Positions 43,095-54,939 of a DNA stretch of 64,000 nt are shown in pieces. The stretch comes from Gnetum montanum (taxonomy: Eukaryota > Streptophyta > Gnetopsida > Gnetales > Gnetaceae). Under the pieces are notes generated by a model. It made no database searches. It was not told where the DNA came from and was given only the letters and a program-made list of their open reading frames with translations. The stretch's first letter is position 1, and each line of letters starts with the position of its first letter. Both the position numbers and the translations under genes were made by a program. The DNA lies in NCBI GenBank assembly GCA_015680685.1, contig MNCI01037953.1:1248542-1312541 (forward strand). The letters are read 5' to 3'.

Positions 43095-43680
43095 TTGAAA
43101 CTGTGTTAAAGTTGACAACATAAGGTTAACTAATGAGGCCTTGTTGGGATTAAGGAATTTACAGCTTTTGGGACCTTAAGATCTCTATAGCATGTCATTA
43201 GTTACTTAAGAATTGTAATAGAGATCTTAAGTAACCTTGTAATAATGGACATGTCTTTCAAGGTAACCTTTCAGGGTTTGACCTAGGGCATTTATACTTA
43301 AGCTTAGAGGTTGTGCCAAGCATGGAGTAGCGGAGTCAATAAGGCAAGTCATGAGAATCGAGTGAAGCAAGATAAGAAGTGGACTAGCTATCCCTCCTAG
43401 CCAATTATAGGCCTACCCATGGTGGTAGTGCTAGATTGCCTCTAACGGATAAATGCCAAAGGAAGAAAACACCAAGGAACACTCTCAAAGCATGATCCAA
43501 ATACACTATTTCATATCAATAAACCATTTTTTTTTCTTTCTACACCTTCTCTGTTATTTCCTTTACACATAATGTCGAATGTTACATATATTTGATGTTT
43601 GGTATATTGTCTTCTTATGCATAATGTCTATATAATGTATATTTGACATTTGCTATGACATCCAAGAAAGGGATGTCACA
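43095..43680 (+). repeat. 3' LTR of element H
   Basis: Ends GGGATGTCACA. It aligns with the two halves of the 5' LTR and shows the uninterrupted insertion site of element C (ATTTCATATCAATAAA, about 43,508-43,523). The 5' border near 43,095 is estimated from the other LTR length (about 572 bp); no clean TGTCACAT is visible there. Confidence 0.6.
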
Positions 43681-43685
43681 AGGTG

Positions 43686-44362
43686 CAACCTCTGGGGGGG
43701 GGAACTTCCACACTGAGGGAGGAAAGTTTCTAAGCTAATCATGCAACCTCCATGCTTGGGGGGGTGTTTCTAAGCTGAGGAATTACTCCCCATCTCTCCA
43801 CACTAGGGGTAGGTGAGATCTATCCTCCCACAAGTGTTTCCAACATAGAAAAATGTATACCCCCATAAAACCCATCAAATTTCCATTTTTGGCATTTCAA
43901 AAGGTATTTTTGATTCCCACAATCTCTCTCTCTATCTCTCTCTCTCTCTCTCTNCAACCTTCAACTAGTAGCATTAGTGACATGGGTAGCTTGTTTTCAT
44001 CATCTCATGTGACTTGTATGCATTGTAGCATTATAATATGTAGTGGTGTTTTGTATTCTTTTTCGATGCCTCTCAAGTCAATCTTCTAGACACCAACAAA
44101 GAGGGACCATTGAAACACCACAAAAATTTGCATCTTATAGCCAATTTTCATCATGTAGCTTTCACCCCATGAAANTTATAATGCTACAATGCATACAAGT
44201 CACATGAGATGATGAAAACAAGCTACCCATGTCACTAATGCTACTAGTTGAAGGTTGTGGTAGGCCATGGTACTAGTTAAGGCCCTTGAAGGTCATGTTG
44301 TCAATTTAAGGTCAAAGCGGACCATTGAAAGCAGGCTTGCTTGTTGATGATTATTAGCTACA
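43686..44362 (-). other. 3' non-coding part of element F with a misoriented contig
   Basis: Contains TTCCACACT hairpin-type motifs (43,690-43,830), a CT microsatellite (43,923-43,953), a contig between two Ns (43,955-44,174) placed in the wrong orientation, and diverged GACCTTAAA copies (44,265-44,330, minus). Confidence 0.6.
43955..44257. other. Inverted repeat caused by a flipped 220-bp contig between two Ns
   Basis: 43,955-44,036 is the exact reverse complement of 44,176-44,257 (82 bp), and each arm starts immediately after an N (43,954 and 44,175). Flipping 43,955-44,174 would turn the arms into an ordinary overlap of neighbouring contigs. The strand of homology to element G (15,235-15,320) also demands the flip. 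Confidence 0.85.
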
Positions 44363-45450
44363 TGTAGTATGACTTTAGATAGGAATGATTGACTAGATTC
44401 ACCAGCTCATTCCCATCCATGTTGGCTATCCTAAATCCACAATTCCCTTAGGCTCTGGTAACAACGAAGGACCCTTCCTAGTTGGCTAAGAATTTGTTCA
44501 CATGCTTGTGGAAGGCTTTGAACACTAGGTCACCCTCTTTAATCTTATGCATGGTCAAGTTATGACATTGTTATTGCTTCTGCCTCTCATAATAATGTTT
44601 GATGTAAGCAAGAGCTTGCATACATTGCTCCTCCACTAGGTCCATTGCTATTGTCCATAACTCCTTGTTTTGTTCATCACTGATGATGTTGGTTAAGGCT
44701 ACTCGAACTGATGGTACCTGTAATTCAAGAGGTACAACAACTTTAGAACCATAAACTAAGCTATAAGGGGCTATACCAGTTGCTATGCGATAGGTTGTTC
44801 TGTATGCCCATAGTGCATGGAAAAGCCACTCATGTCATTTGCACTTGCTATTGTTGAGCATCTTTTTAAGCAAGTTGATGATGGTTTTGTTGCTTACTTC
44901 TGCTTGTCCATTAGCTTGAGGGTAATATGGTGATGAGAAAGATTGCTTAAAGCCTAGGTCAAGATAGAAATCTTTTGTTTCCTGGCTACTAAATTGTGGT
45001 CCATTATCTATAACTATGGTCATGGGTATGCCAAAACAAGTTACAATGTTATCTAGGATGAATTTGTAAACTTGCACGAATGTAGTCTTCCTTAGGGGAA
45101 TAGCCTCAACCCACTTTGTAAAGTATTCAGTTGTGATCAGGATGAAGCTATGCCCTGTGGAAGAATTAGGCATTATGGATCCAATGATATCCAACCCTCA
45201 TCGTTGAAATGGTCATGTTATTTGATTGGTATGAAACTTAGTGATACATGTATAAGGTTGCTATATCATTGGCATGTTTTACAATGCTTAACCTTCTACA
45301 AGCATTCATTTTCCATATGGGGCCAATAGTAGCCTAAACACCCTCATGAACCTCCTCTAGGATTGTTCTAACTTCAATTTTACCTAAGCAGTTTAGGAGT
45401 ATGTCATCATAGGATCATCAACATAATGTATTATCAGTTACAATGACATA
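44363..45450 (-). pseudogene. Integrase of element F
   Basis: A 119-codon open core (45,194-44,835) starts MDIIGSIMPNSSTGHSFILI and has all three acidic residues: Asp in MDIIG, Asp in VIDNGPQF and Glu in NGQAEVSNK. The zinc region upstream (LGYYWPHMENE; CKTCQ) and the C-terminus (MDGNELVNLVNHSYLKSYYM, near 44,365-44,430) are recognisable but interrupted. It aligns throughout with the integrase of G, which has lost two of the three acidic residues. Confidence 0.85.
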
Positions 45451-45599
45451 CTATTTTGATTGCTTGCGTACAGTGTACTTTTGAGCAATAGTTAGGCCTT
45501 GTGAGGATTCACCATGCATAAGGTAAAATCTGATATCTTCATATCACTCCTTGGTAGGAGCAGTATGAACGAAGACTACAAAGGCATCATCAGTGTTCT

Positions 45600-46620
45600 G
45601 TGTGATGGGAGTAGCATAATCTATGGTTAAGGTAAGCAACTTACTAAACACATATGGCATCCCACTGAGGGCTAATGTTGCAATTGCATTAGCTATGACG
45701 TTCTCATTTCGAGGTATGTGTTGGATATCAATGTTTGTGAACTATTGTAATAATTGCTTTTCTAGGTCACAGTATGGTTGTAAGTGTTTAGCTTTACATG
45801 CATAGACTTCAATTACTTAGTTAACCACAAGTTGTGAATCATCTTTAATTGTCAAGTGTCTAATTCATAGGTCATGAGCTATCATCATCCATCTGATCAA
45901 ACCCTCATACTCCACTATGTTCTTGGTATATGAGGACCCAAAACAATAGGAGAAGGGTCAGATTTCACCATATGGGAATTTTATGATGGCAATAGCACTA
46001 GCCCCATGGGTAATTAAAGCTTTATCAAAGTGCATGACCACCTCATAATCCTCAAGCACTTGGCTAACAATGTTAACATGCTCATCAGAAAACTCAGGAT
46101 CTATGATTGCTTGGTCATCAACAGGTAAAATTGTAAGTTGTACGATTGTAGCTTGACCTTTCATTGAGGATTGAGAGATGTAATGAAGGTCAACTTCCAT
46201 GGTTATGGCTTTCCATCAAGCTATATGATCACTTTTGTAGATGTTGGTCATTATGGCTTTGAGTATGTTATCCTTACAAATTATGTTGACTTGGCTTGTG
46301 AAGAGGTAGTGTCTCCACTTCTTCAAGGAGAAGAGTAGTAATAGAAAATACTTCTCCACTTTAGTGTATCAAGCCTCATGGGCAAGTAATGCATGGCTAA
46401 GGTAGTAGACTGGAATTTCTACTCCATCATCACGTTTTTAATAGAGTAGAGAGGCAATGAACATATCAAAGATGGCAAGGTAGATGTAAAAAGATTTACC
46501 CTCTTACAAAGGATAGACTATTGGCAATTGCATCAATTCTTACTTAAGGTTTTCAAAGGCCTCTTGGCATTGAACTGTCCACTTATAGCAAACTCCTTTC
46601 TTAAGAAAATGTTGCATGGG
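45600..46620 (-). pseudogene. RNase H and second RNase H of element F
   Basis: The minus strand shows VDLHYISQSSMKGQATIVQL (tether), DPEFSDEHVNIVSQVLEDY and VVMHFDKALITHGASAI (second RNase H, Asp kept). The first RNase H zone lies at 46,200-46,600. Stops are frequent outside the 80-codon piece 46,200-45,958. Confidence 0.75.
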
Positions 46621-47470
46621 TTGTAACTTATCTATAAGCCTCAAGATAAACCTACAAATAAACTGTAATCTGCCTTGTAATCCCCAAAGCTCTTTAAGGT
46701 TGGTAGGCATTGCTAATTTGGATATGGCCCTAACCTTATCAGGATTAACACATATCCTTCAAATACTACAAAGCCAAGCATCTTACCAATCTTGATATTG
46801 AAGACACACTTCTTGGGATTAAGCCTAAGCTAATATTTGAGACATCGTTTAAGTATAAGATTTAGGTCATTAGCATGGTCATTGGCCACTGTGGACTTAA
46901 CAGCTATATCATCTACGTAATCATTAAGTAATCCATACATTTAATTGCTAAATATATAGGTCATGCCTCATTAATAGGTCACTTCAACATTCTTAAGGCC
47001 AAATTGCATCATAGTAGAGAAAAAGGTACCCCATAGGGTCATTAAGATCATGGAAAGTTGATGTTATGGATTGATCCTACTCTAGTTAGATCTTGAGAAT
47101 CCATCCATAAAGGGCAACAAGGCATGTTCGGTTGTAGTATCGAGAAGTTGATCACTACTAGGCAAAGGAAAGTCATCCTTGATGGTTTTTTTATTTAGGT
47201 CTTAGAAATTGATGCAAATATGGATACTCCCATTTTTCGCAGAGAATACTACAATGTTTGGACATCCATTTTGTGTAGTCAACCGCCCCACTAAAACCTA
47301 CTTAGTAAAGCTCTGAGATCTCATCACAAACTACCAAGGCTAAATTAAGTCTAATTTTGCACACTTTCTACTTAATTGATCAAATGCTAGGGTTAGTATG
47401 ATGTTGTGCTAGAATAAACAAAGGTATAGGCTTGGCATATCTTCATATGGCCAAACAAAGGCCTTAATGT
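46620..47470 (-). pseudogene. Reverse transcriptase of element F
   Basis: The catalytic box is intact as YVDDIAVKS (codons at 46,919-46,908), followed by LRLNPKKCVFNIKIGKMLGF. Frame changes and stops break the rest. Element G has YIDN at the same place. Confidence 0.8.
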
Positions 47471-47818
47471 AATTTTGTAGGACCTTGGTGATGTCTTGAA
47501 CATATTGAGATTCCAGTGAGGAACTTAGTTAAAGGGTTTTCTCCTCACCACTATGTGTTATAATAGAAACATCAACTAGAGAGTCTTTGGTTATGTCACC
47601 TACCTCTAAATCAAGGGTTTTGACTAGGTTTTCATGCCATTCTAGAGATTTCTCTATTGAGGCTATGTGATCTATCAGACTCTTAAGCACAAGATCTAGG
47701 CAATCAGGGTTGATGCAGCATTCAACATCACTATGAGGTCCATGTAGACACAAAGGTAAGCAAATTTTCTCCCAAGTACTCATACTTTGATCTTGCATGT
47801 CAACCAAAAGCATATTAA
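47470..47818 (-). pseudogene. Pre-RT segment of element F polyprotein
   Basis: A 94-codon open stretch (47,813-47,529) contains LDLVLKSLIDHIASIEKSLE and LEVGDITKDSLVDVSI, aligning with LEAGDVTKDPLIEIPI in G. It begins near a candidate 3' splice site GACATGCAAG, matching the site before RT in G. Confidence 0.65.
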
Positions 47819-48465
47819 GTGGAACTTGAATAAAAATAAATAAATAATGCTAAAATGCTATAAAATTATGCAAACACATGCAAATCTAATGCAAACAATG
47901 TCATCCAAGGTTATCAATGAGGTAAAGACAATTCAACAAAGTGCAATGGAGGCTAATAAGGGTTAAATGAAGGTCAAGCAAGGGCAAATATAAAAAATGA
48001 TCAACAAAGATCATAATTTTGCCAATTTTAGGCCTTAGCAGGCCATGATTCTAGTTTAGAGTCTTTGTTGACTATGATGCTAGTTTAGGCCTTAACAAGC
48101 CATGGTCACATGGTGTCAAATAGTGGTTAGGGAAGGTCAAACTCCACTATACCATTCAAAGGCCAAACGAAGGTAAATTATGCTAAATTAAGGCAAATAA
48201 AGAACATACAAAGCTATATAAAGGCCATAGAGGATCAACAATGCAACACAAGTCCAAAAACAAGCCAAAACACTATGCAATAAGGCAAAAAATCAAGCAA
48301 AATAGGCTATATATGGTAAAATTTGGCTAACATAGGTTAAAAATGGTTGGTTTTTGCCAATTTTAGGCCTTACTGGGCCATGATGTAGGGTTGCAAGGCT
48401 ATTAGGCAAATCTGGGCATCAATTTGGGTTGTTTCCGAGTTGTTTGGACATAGAAATTGAGGGTT
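47819..48465 (-). repeat. Degenerate GGCCTTA-type repeats upstream of RT in element F
   Basis: At 48,020-48,110 and 48,355-48,385 the minus strand shows diverged versions of the G core (CATGGCCTGCTAAGGCCTAAA and similar). This places the repeat in front of RT in both Tat-like elements. Otherwise non-coding. Confidence 0.5.
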
Positions 48466-48469
48466 TTGA

Positions 48470-49406
48470 AGCTTCCACGCAAGGCTCATCATGGAAATGG
48501 GGACCCTCAAGATGGAAACTAAGGAAAATAGGTTTTGGGATGCTTAGAGATACAAAATTAACATTCTAGAACCTTCCTAAGGTAGCACAGGGTCAAATCC
48601 ATCAAACTTGGGCACTCCAAAGATCTATAAAGGACAAAAAGCAAGTTTTTGAGCCTTCCCCACCCCCCACCCCCTATTTCCATGCTCACCAACATGGAAA
48701 AAAGGGGGCTTAGTATGGAAAACCAAAATCCAAGTAAAAACAAGGTTAAACATGGTCAAATAGGCAACTGGAACCCAGATTTGGGAGTTGTGTATTCCCT
48801 AGTTTCATTTTGTGGTAGTTTGAGGTAATTTTGGATGTCAAAATATCTTGAAATGGCTTTCCCCCATTTTTCCACACTGAGCATAGTATCCCGAGTGTGA
48901 AAGAATGGGACAACACTTGTTTCATGGATTTAGGATGGTTTAAGAGCACATTGACAGAGTTTCTAGGCCCCTAGGTTTGTAGACCTTGATTCTACAAATT
49001 TCTAGCAAATTTTGGACATGTTTAGAGGTCGTTGAAGGGTAGTTAAGGTCTTTCCCCCTATTTCCACATTAGGTGAGTTACTTCAATGTGGAATATGGGG
49101 AAAATGAGTTTTGAAGGCCAAAACAAGGTCAAATAAGCAAAATCTCAAGGCTATGAGGTCCTAGGCTTCTCCAACATAGATCTCTGGCTTTTGGTAGTGT
49201 CATCTTATCACTGAAAGTGGAAAAGTAGCTTTCCCCCCTTATTTCCATGCTACCTAGTGTCGAAGAAGTCTCCTGTAGTGTGGATGAAGTAATAATCCCA
49301 TATCTAGGGCAATTTGAGTGACAATCGATCGTGCATGTTAACTTTCAGAGTTGCTAGGGCCAAGGGTTATATCTCCATGTCAAAATTTGGTAGTCTTGAG
49401 TACTCT
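48470..49406. repeat. Hairpin tandem array, left part (about 185-bp units)
   Basis: Five units starting near 48,470, 48,652, 48,857, 49,050 and 49,229. Each has a pyrimidine run TTTCCCCC, then TTCCAYRCT, then a complementary arm such as AGTGTGGAA 20-40 bp later. The array continues beyond element B at 57,943. Confidence 0.7.
49402..49406. repeat. Target site duplication of element B, left copy (ACTCT)
   Basis: ACTCT versus ACTCC at 57,943-57,947, one mismatch. Confidence 0.75.
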
Positions 49407-50211
49407 TGATGAGTGGTGAGGTACCCCTACACTCAACCATATTAATATGAGCATTCATGCACAATCTAGTTGAACTCCGTAGATGAACTAGTTGTGGTAT
49501 CTAGATAGTCATTCTTAGTTCGCAGTTTGTTGTCTTCCCACCTATACTAGTATTAACTTGTCATGTATGGTTTATTCTAGAGTGAGGTGTATGATGTGTT
49601 CCTATGCTAATGCTACTCTTGAAAACAATAAAAAATAATATTGACTAAGCTAAGAGAGAGAGGGTGAGAGAGAATCTAGACTAGCCTAAGTGCGATGAGC
49701 ATCCATTCCTTAATCATCCGTACACACCTTGGACCTCGTGCACAACTACCACTGGGATTACCAAGCGCATATCCTAGGTATGCTACTAGGTTACCAAGTA
49801 GTCACACTTAAATGCTTGTAATCAAGTCGTAATCATTTTGCATTTAATAGGAGTTTAGGGTGAAGAGATAATAACTAAGAAAGCAGTAAATAACAATTAA
49901 ATAAATAATTAAACTAAGTGAATGTTGCAATGATGAAGTAATCTCGATCTTTATTTTCAGTCATGTGCATGTCCAAGTATGTCACACTCAAATAAGGATT
50001 TTGTATAATTACAATCACCACACTGTGGGCATACACTAGGACAGAAGGGTTAAGAGAAAAACTACATAAAACGTAACACTTAAACTAAGAATTGAAAAAC
50101 TGCTCATTGAAACTATCTACCTCTTATTTATAGATGAGGAGATAGGCTGCGATATCGCATATGCGATATCACATATGCGATATCGTGGTTAATTAAAATG
50201 GAAACTCATCA
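49407..50211 (-). repeat. 3' LTR of element B
   Basis: 805 bp, TGATGAG...CTCATCA. The TATA box CTATAAATAAG (about 50,123-50,133, minus) has three GATATCGC/GATATCAC palindromes upstream (50,149-50,186). Confidence 0.9.
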
Positions 50212-50234
50212 TACCCCAGTGACTGAGTGAAAAC
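50212..50234 (-). promoter_or_regulatory. Polypurine tract of element B
   Basis: The minus strand ends CAGTCACTGGGGTA directly before the LTR start TGATGAG. Confidence 0.6.
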
Positions 50235-53150
50235 TTGTCCTCAAGTTACAATGAGAACAAGCTCCATTAATTCCCCAGTGGATAGGTATGGGATTATTGA
50301 ATGGTGAGAATGGGTTCATGCCATAGTGTGGAATCAAAACAAAATTGAGACACAACATAAGGAATGCAAAAGAAAATCCTATTGCTACAAAATTGATGGA
50401 ACTCATGTAGTTCCTAGTGGCGGTGGCTCCTCCATGGTGCTTTCCCCTTGTCTTGTGCTCCAGGTCTTGGAACTTGATGATGTTGAAGTATGGCCTGGAG
50501 TTTCTCCTCTTCGATTCAGGGGTCCTACACTGTCCATGCTAATGTTCTAATGTTTGATGGAGCTGGCACTTCCCATAGGCAAGGTAGTTGCAGAAACATC
50601 TAATTTTCCTTTACATACCAAGCCGTAAACACTCGTTGTTCCTTCTCGTAGGCTCTGGCTTTGTCTCTGTATTCTGAGAAATCTACAAGCCATTGAGCCA
50701 AATCTATTGCGACACATTTTTGTCCCTGGTAGTTCTCTTTAACCACCTCAAGTTTAGAATTTGCAATCTCTAGTTGTTGCAATATCTTCTTGCGTTCTGC
50801 AAATTCTATTTCATATTTACTGTAGGTGGTAGCTACCTGTTGCTCGAGCTCCATTCTCGGGCACCTTGCTATTAACATGGAAAGGTTGCCATATCGTAGG
50901 TTTACCAACTCCATGTGTTATATAAGATCTTGGATTTGTAGGTCCTGGTTCTTAACTTCTACTTGGTGGGAAATTGCATAAGTGTCCAATATGGCTCGCC
51001 AGTCAGTGTGTTGAGCATTGATGGTGTTGATGTGGGCCTTGGCCATATAGATCTCTTTCTCAATGATTTGCGTATACATCCCCACCTGATCCTAGAAGTT
51101 CTCCTTTAGCTCTTCATGCCATTTAGCCTCATTTTTCCATGCACTAATTTCAATAGTTGTCTTTTGGTGAATGGTGCATACCTCCTCCATTGAGAGGCTT
51201 CGATTCTCCCTTGCTAAATGGTTTATGTCTTGGTTGACCTGGATAAATTGTTCTTGCAACTAATGGAAATGTTCTTCGAGAACATTCTTTTGCTTTTCCA
51301 CAAAGGTCAACCGAAGGTTTTCAACAACAAGCTACTTGTTCTCTTCTTGTAAGGCCTTGAGTGCCTTGGTATGCACATGAGTTTGCACTTGTGTTGCAGA
51401 GGCATCCTAAATAGCCTTCTTTTTTTTCTTCTACCACCTTCTTATTCTCTGTTAATATCTTGGTGAGTTGCTCAGTTCAAAAAGCGTCCAACTGGTCTGC
51501 GGGAATGAATTGCAAAGGGTCTTGCTATGCTGCTTGTAGGGCCACGAGCTTTTCTTGCAATTTTTGCACCTCTGCTTCCACATGCTTGGCCCTCACCTCT
51601 GTCAAGACTAGCTTCCCCTTAGTGGAAATGAGGTCTGATTGAATTTTTGTAACATCCTAGGGGATGTCAAACAAAGACATCATTACTTGTTCTATTTGTA
51701 GCAATCGATCAAGCACATCCTCATGTTTTGTAGGAGTCATTGAGGTTCTGGCCAAAGTTTGAGCATCTTGTGCTCCTGTGAGATCTGCTGGTGGCACAAC
51801 AGGTGCATTGAATGATTCTTTAATGTGGTCTGCAACCACTTCTGCATCTCTTGCTGCATCTTGGTGTTGCATGACCACCACTGTGGCCCCTTCACCAATT
51901 TCTAATTGCACCTGGAAAGATGCAACATTTTTCGAGATCTGTTTTGACCAAGTGCTTTCCCTTCCTCCTGTATGGATGGACACCTCACCCCTTGCACGAT
52001 CCAAAGAAATCATGGGTTGTATGGCATTGTCAATGACATGGAAGAGATTCACATCATCATGACTTCCCCAACTGACTGTCTCAGTGATGGCCCTGAGATG
52101 GCTCATCGATGGTCTGTAATCTTGCAGTAGTGGTGGTTGGTCCTACTGGCCCATGCTAGGCCCTGCTTCTTGTTGTTGGTTGGGCCCTGCCGTTTGTTCC
52201 TCTTCTTCTTGCAGCTGGTCCTAGCGTCTCACCAGTGATTTTCCTTGCAGCTGGTGGCTTTAGCAGTTTAGCATATGAAGCATTTTGGGCTTTTTAGAGG
52301 ACATCATTAGTATATCCTCTAATACCAACACATTGGCATAGCTTCCTGATAAGACAAGGGAAGGGCAACGCCATCTTCCCTGTCTTCCGTTCTTCAAATT
52401 GCCTTAGTATCTCCATACAATATAGATGAGGTAGGTTGGCATTAACCTTCCCCATCAACACTGTACACCCTCTGCCACATATGTTGAGATCCTTTTTAGG
52501 CCCTTCATGGGGAAGAGGTGATACATTCCAATTTTGAAATAGATCCTCTCTTCTGTCATTAACTCTCCAAATGTCTTATCCTTGCCATATGCCCTCTCTG
52601 ACCAGACTCGTCGCACATTGGGGTCTGAACAAGTAGACAACTAAGCAACCTTGAGCATTGTATTTGGAAGGTTTAATTCTTTTGAAATGGCCTAAATAGA
52701 GAATTCAACGGTCACACCACAAATGTTAACTATGGTGCCTTGTTCTTTATTGTGCCAAAATTGGTACATTTTCCCTAAGTACCAGACACCTCTTTCAGAG
52801 ATGATAGGCCACAACGGGAACCCCTTGAGATGATCCCTAATATCCTCTGGAGAGAAATCTATGAAAGATTCAAAATTTAATTCCACAATCACCACAGTTA
52901 ATGTGGACCTTTCATGGATAGCCTGAACGCACTCCTGCGGCAATGTGAGATGTTGTCCCTGTTTAGGTGCTACAATAGCTCCTTCTTCTACCTACCTAGA
53001 TTGTACAATAGTAGGGTCTTCTTGATGAATGCTAAATGATTGTTCCTCCTGCTCTGCTTGCTATTCGGCAGGGACTTTTCCTTTGCCTTTCCTAGGTCGT
53101 TTGCTCCCACCTCGAGTAGGACCTTTCTGTTGTTCTCATTTTGAGGCCAT
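50235..53150 (-). pseudogene. Extra ORF of element B (plant-mobile-domain-like, coiled coil)
   Basis: Lies in the env position, in sense with the element. A start MASK at 53,150 is followed by a stop at codon 5 and a basic segment GGSKRPRKGKGKV. Then come open pieces: VELNFESFIDFSPEDIRDHL with WYLGKMYQFWHNKEQG and VTVEFSI (52,943-52,692); VRRVWSERAYGKDKTFGELM (52,640-52,455); a 149-codon acidic piece (52,106-51,657); then a coiled coil with LQQLEIANSKLEVVKENYQ (50,914-50,600). The VEFSI-x9-LNLPN pattern resembles plant-mobile/putative plant transposon domains and distantly the antisense gene of G. Five to ten stops. Function unknown. Confidence 0.55.
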
Positions 53151-53436
53151 GCCTCAATCACATGGGGCCAAGCATTAATAAGGTTGTTTCTAAAGTTAAG
53201 TTATACCTTACTGCTTACCTTAATTAATTTATTTAATCTTCGTGTGATGTTTCTCAAAAAATTATAATAGTGAGTCCTTTTTACTTAGGTGGTTTCCAAT
53301 TTTAGTTTCCCGATGTACCTAAAGGGATGAAATTATTTTCAACACAATTATCCTTAATATTATAACTAATTACCCTTGATATTGTCCTTTGGGCGATGAA
53401 AAATTCCAAAAAATTTATGCGCTATTCGACATGTGT

Positions 53437-53460
53437 CCCTCCCCCATGACTAAGCTAAAC
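53437..53460 (-). promoter_or_regulatory. Second internal PPT-like site of element B
   Basis: The minus strand reads TTTAGCTTAGTCATGGGGGA within the leader of the extra ORF. Confidence 0.4.
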
Positions 53461-53624
53461 ACTCCAGGTTCAAGTAGGTTCATACGGAGTGAAAATGAGA
53501 GTACCTGTGAGTGAGATATAGGTATAAAAGCAAGGGTCTCACAATCGCAAGTCATAGAGAAAAATTTGAAGAAACTCCCCCATGTGAATAGTGGAAAATG
53601 ATGGTAACCATTGTGGGGGGTCAT

Positions 53625-53633
53625 GTATTTATA
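53625..53633 (-). promoter_or_regulatory. Internal TATA box upstream of the extra ORF in element B
   Basis: The minus strand reads CTATAAATACATGACCCC, 475 bp upstream of the ATG at 53,150, with a GATATCG palindrome further upstream (53,647-53,658) as in the LTR U3. This suggests separate transcription of the ORF. Confidence 0.45.
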
Positions 53634-53979
53634 GTTTAATGTGACACGATATCGCAGCCTATCGATGTTTAGGCCAAGGGAAAATTACCGAATCTTTAAG
53701 TTTTTCTAGAATTAAAAATGAAAATTAAGGACATGTGGACATGTGTTAAAGGGTATAGGGTAATTTAGATAGTTAGCAAGGCATGAATAGTTATATGTGG
53801 GTGAATTCAATCAATCAAAACTTTGGGTGGTAAGGAAGAGAAAAAGGCATGTGATTGTTCATAGGAATGTTGGAATTCAGAGGGCTAGTGATAAGGGAAA
53901 GAATATCTTTGAAAATATCAAAGGGTAATAGATGATGTGTGGAAGGTGGGTCATGAGTGCAAATTACAAAATTATGCAA

Positions 53980-54023
53980 GTGGGTCCTCCCCAAAGCAGG
54001 TGCAAACCTATAATGCCCTTGCG
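53980..54023 (-). promoter_or_regulatory. Conserved non-coding motif, copy in element B
   Basis: The minus strand contains CAAGGGCATTATAGG and then CTGCTTTGGGGAGGACCCAC. Equivalent to 25,361-25,393 (A) and 34,333-34,376 (C). Confidence 0.6.
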
Positions 54024-54935
54024 TAACCACACTTAAAAGTGTCTGTAGGCACTAGAAGGGTTAAATGTAATCCATACCAGTTTCACAAAACACATACATG
54101 TAGATACCACTAGAATGAGGTAAGAGTTCTATGCTATACAAGACATGAGCTACAATTACATTAACAACGAGATGAGATAGATTATAGAAGGGATTGTAGA
54201 GATTGGGACATGAGGTAACTAACCCAGGGCATAGTGAATCCTATGTGTAAAGCATGATTAATGTGTCATTAACCTGTCGTTCCAAGATCAGGACCAAGTC
54301 CATTCCTCTAATTAGTGACACTACATTGTTTCATCCCATGATGAGCGACTATGAGAGTACCATAACAACAAGGCGTACAATCACTTGGCATTTTGTTCAA
54401 GGGAGGAGTGATTTTTTTTCTTTGTGGCACTTTCTTTGTGTTTTTTTCATCTTTCTCTTTTTTTTTTGGTTGCTGAATCTAGAGAAGCCACCAACCTTTA
54501 GGCATGGGTGCATGTCTTTCCAGAAGGACCCCCTAGAATAGCATTATATTTTTAAGTGCCTTTTGATTACTCTTACTCCCATTTTGCATTAGATCTACAA
54601 GGATCTTAGTACAACCATGTTGCATGATAACTCCCATAGATGTCACCAAACAGAATCCGCAAGTTCCCGATGTCACACCCTAATCATTTCCTCTTGATCC
54701 ATCCTTCTTCATTATAGGTACAATGAACACAAAATTAATTTTAAGTTTTAAGAATGTCAAAAATATCACTGTACCCTCTAACAGAACCTCTTATTTGTAG
54801 AATGGATGAGTGGGTGTAATGGGCTCCCTATCCACATATTTGATCGCTCAAGACTTGATAACATAGAACACACCTCAACCAATGAGCCACAGGAGTGTTT
54901 TATATGTAGATGAGATTACTTATATAAAAAGATAA
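54024..54935 (-). other. Non-coding middle region of element B
   Basis: No recognisable coding sequence. It lies between the T-rich tract and the conserved motif. The 54,490-54,540 part resembles 17,590-17,640 of element D. Confidence 0.45.
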
Positions 54936-54939
54936 AAAG

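Larger units (their letters stand above)
32392..43680 (+). mobile_element. Element H: short non-autonomous LTR element, split by element C
   Basis: LTR ends are TGTCACATCCCC (32,392) and GGGATGTCACA (43,680). Flanking 5-mers are GGGTG (32,387-32,391) and AGGTG (43,681-43,685), a target duplication with one mismatch. The 5' LTR ends GGGATGTTATA at 41,014 and is followed by a decayed Met-tRNA primer site. The internal region is only about 2 kb and has no recognisable gag or pol. Termini of this type are typical of Del/Tekay chromoviruses, but no chromovirus coding sequence remains. Confidence 0.65.

Noticed and set aside
43955-44257. Perfect 82-bp inverted repeat as a possible MITE or hairpin gene
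   Set aside because: Both arms start at single Ns, and the orientation conflicts with homology to element G; an assembly error explains it fully.
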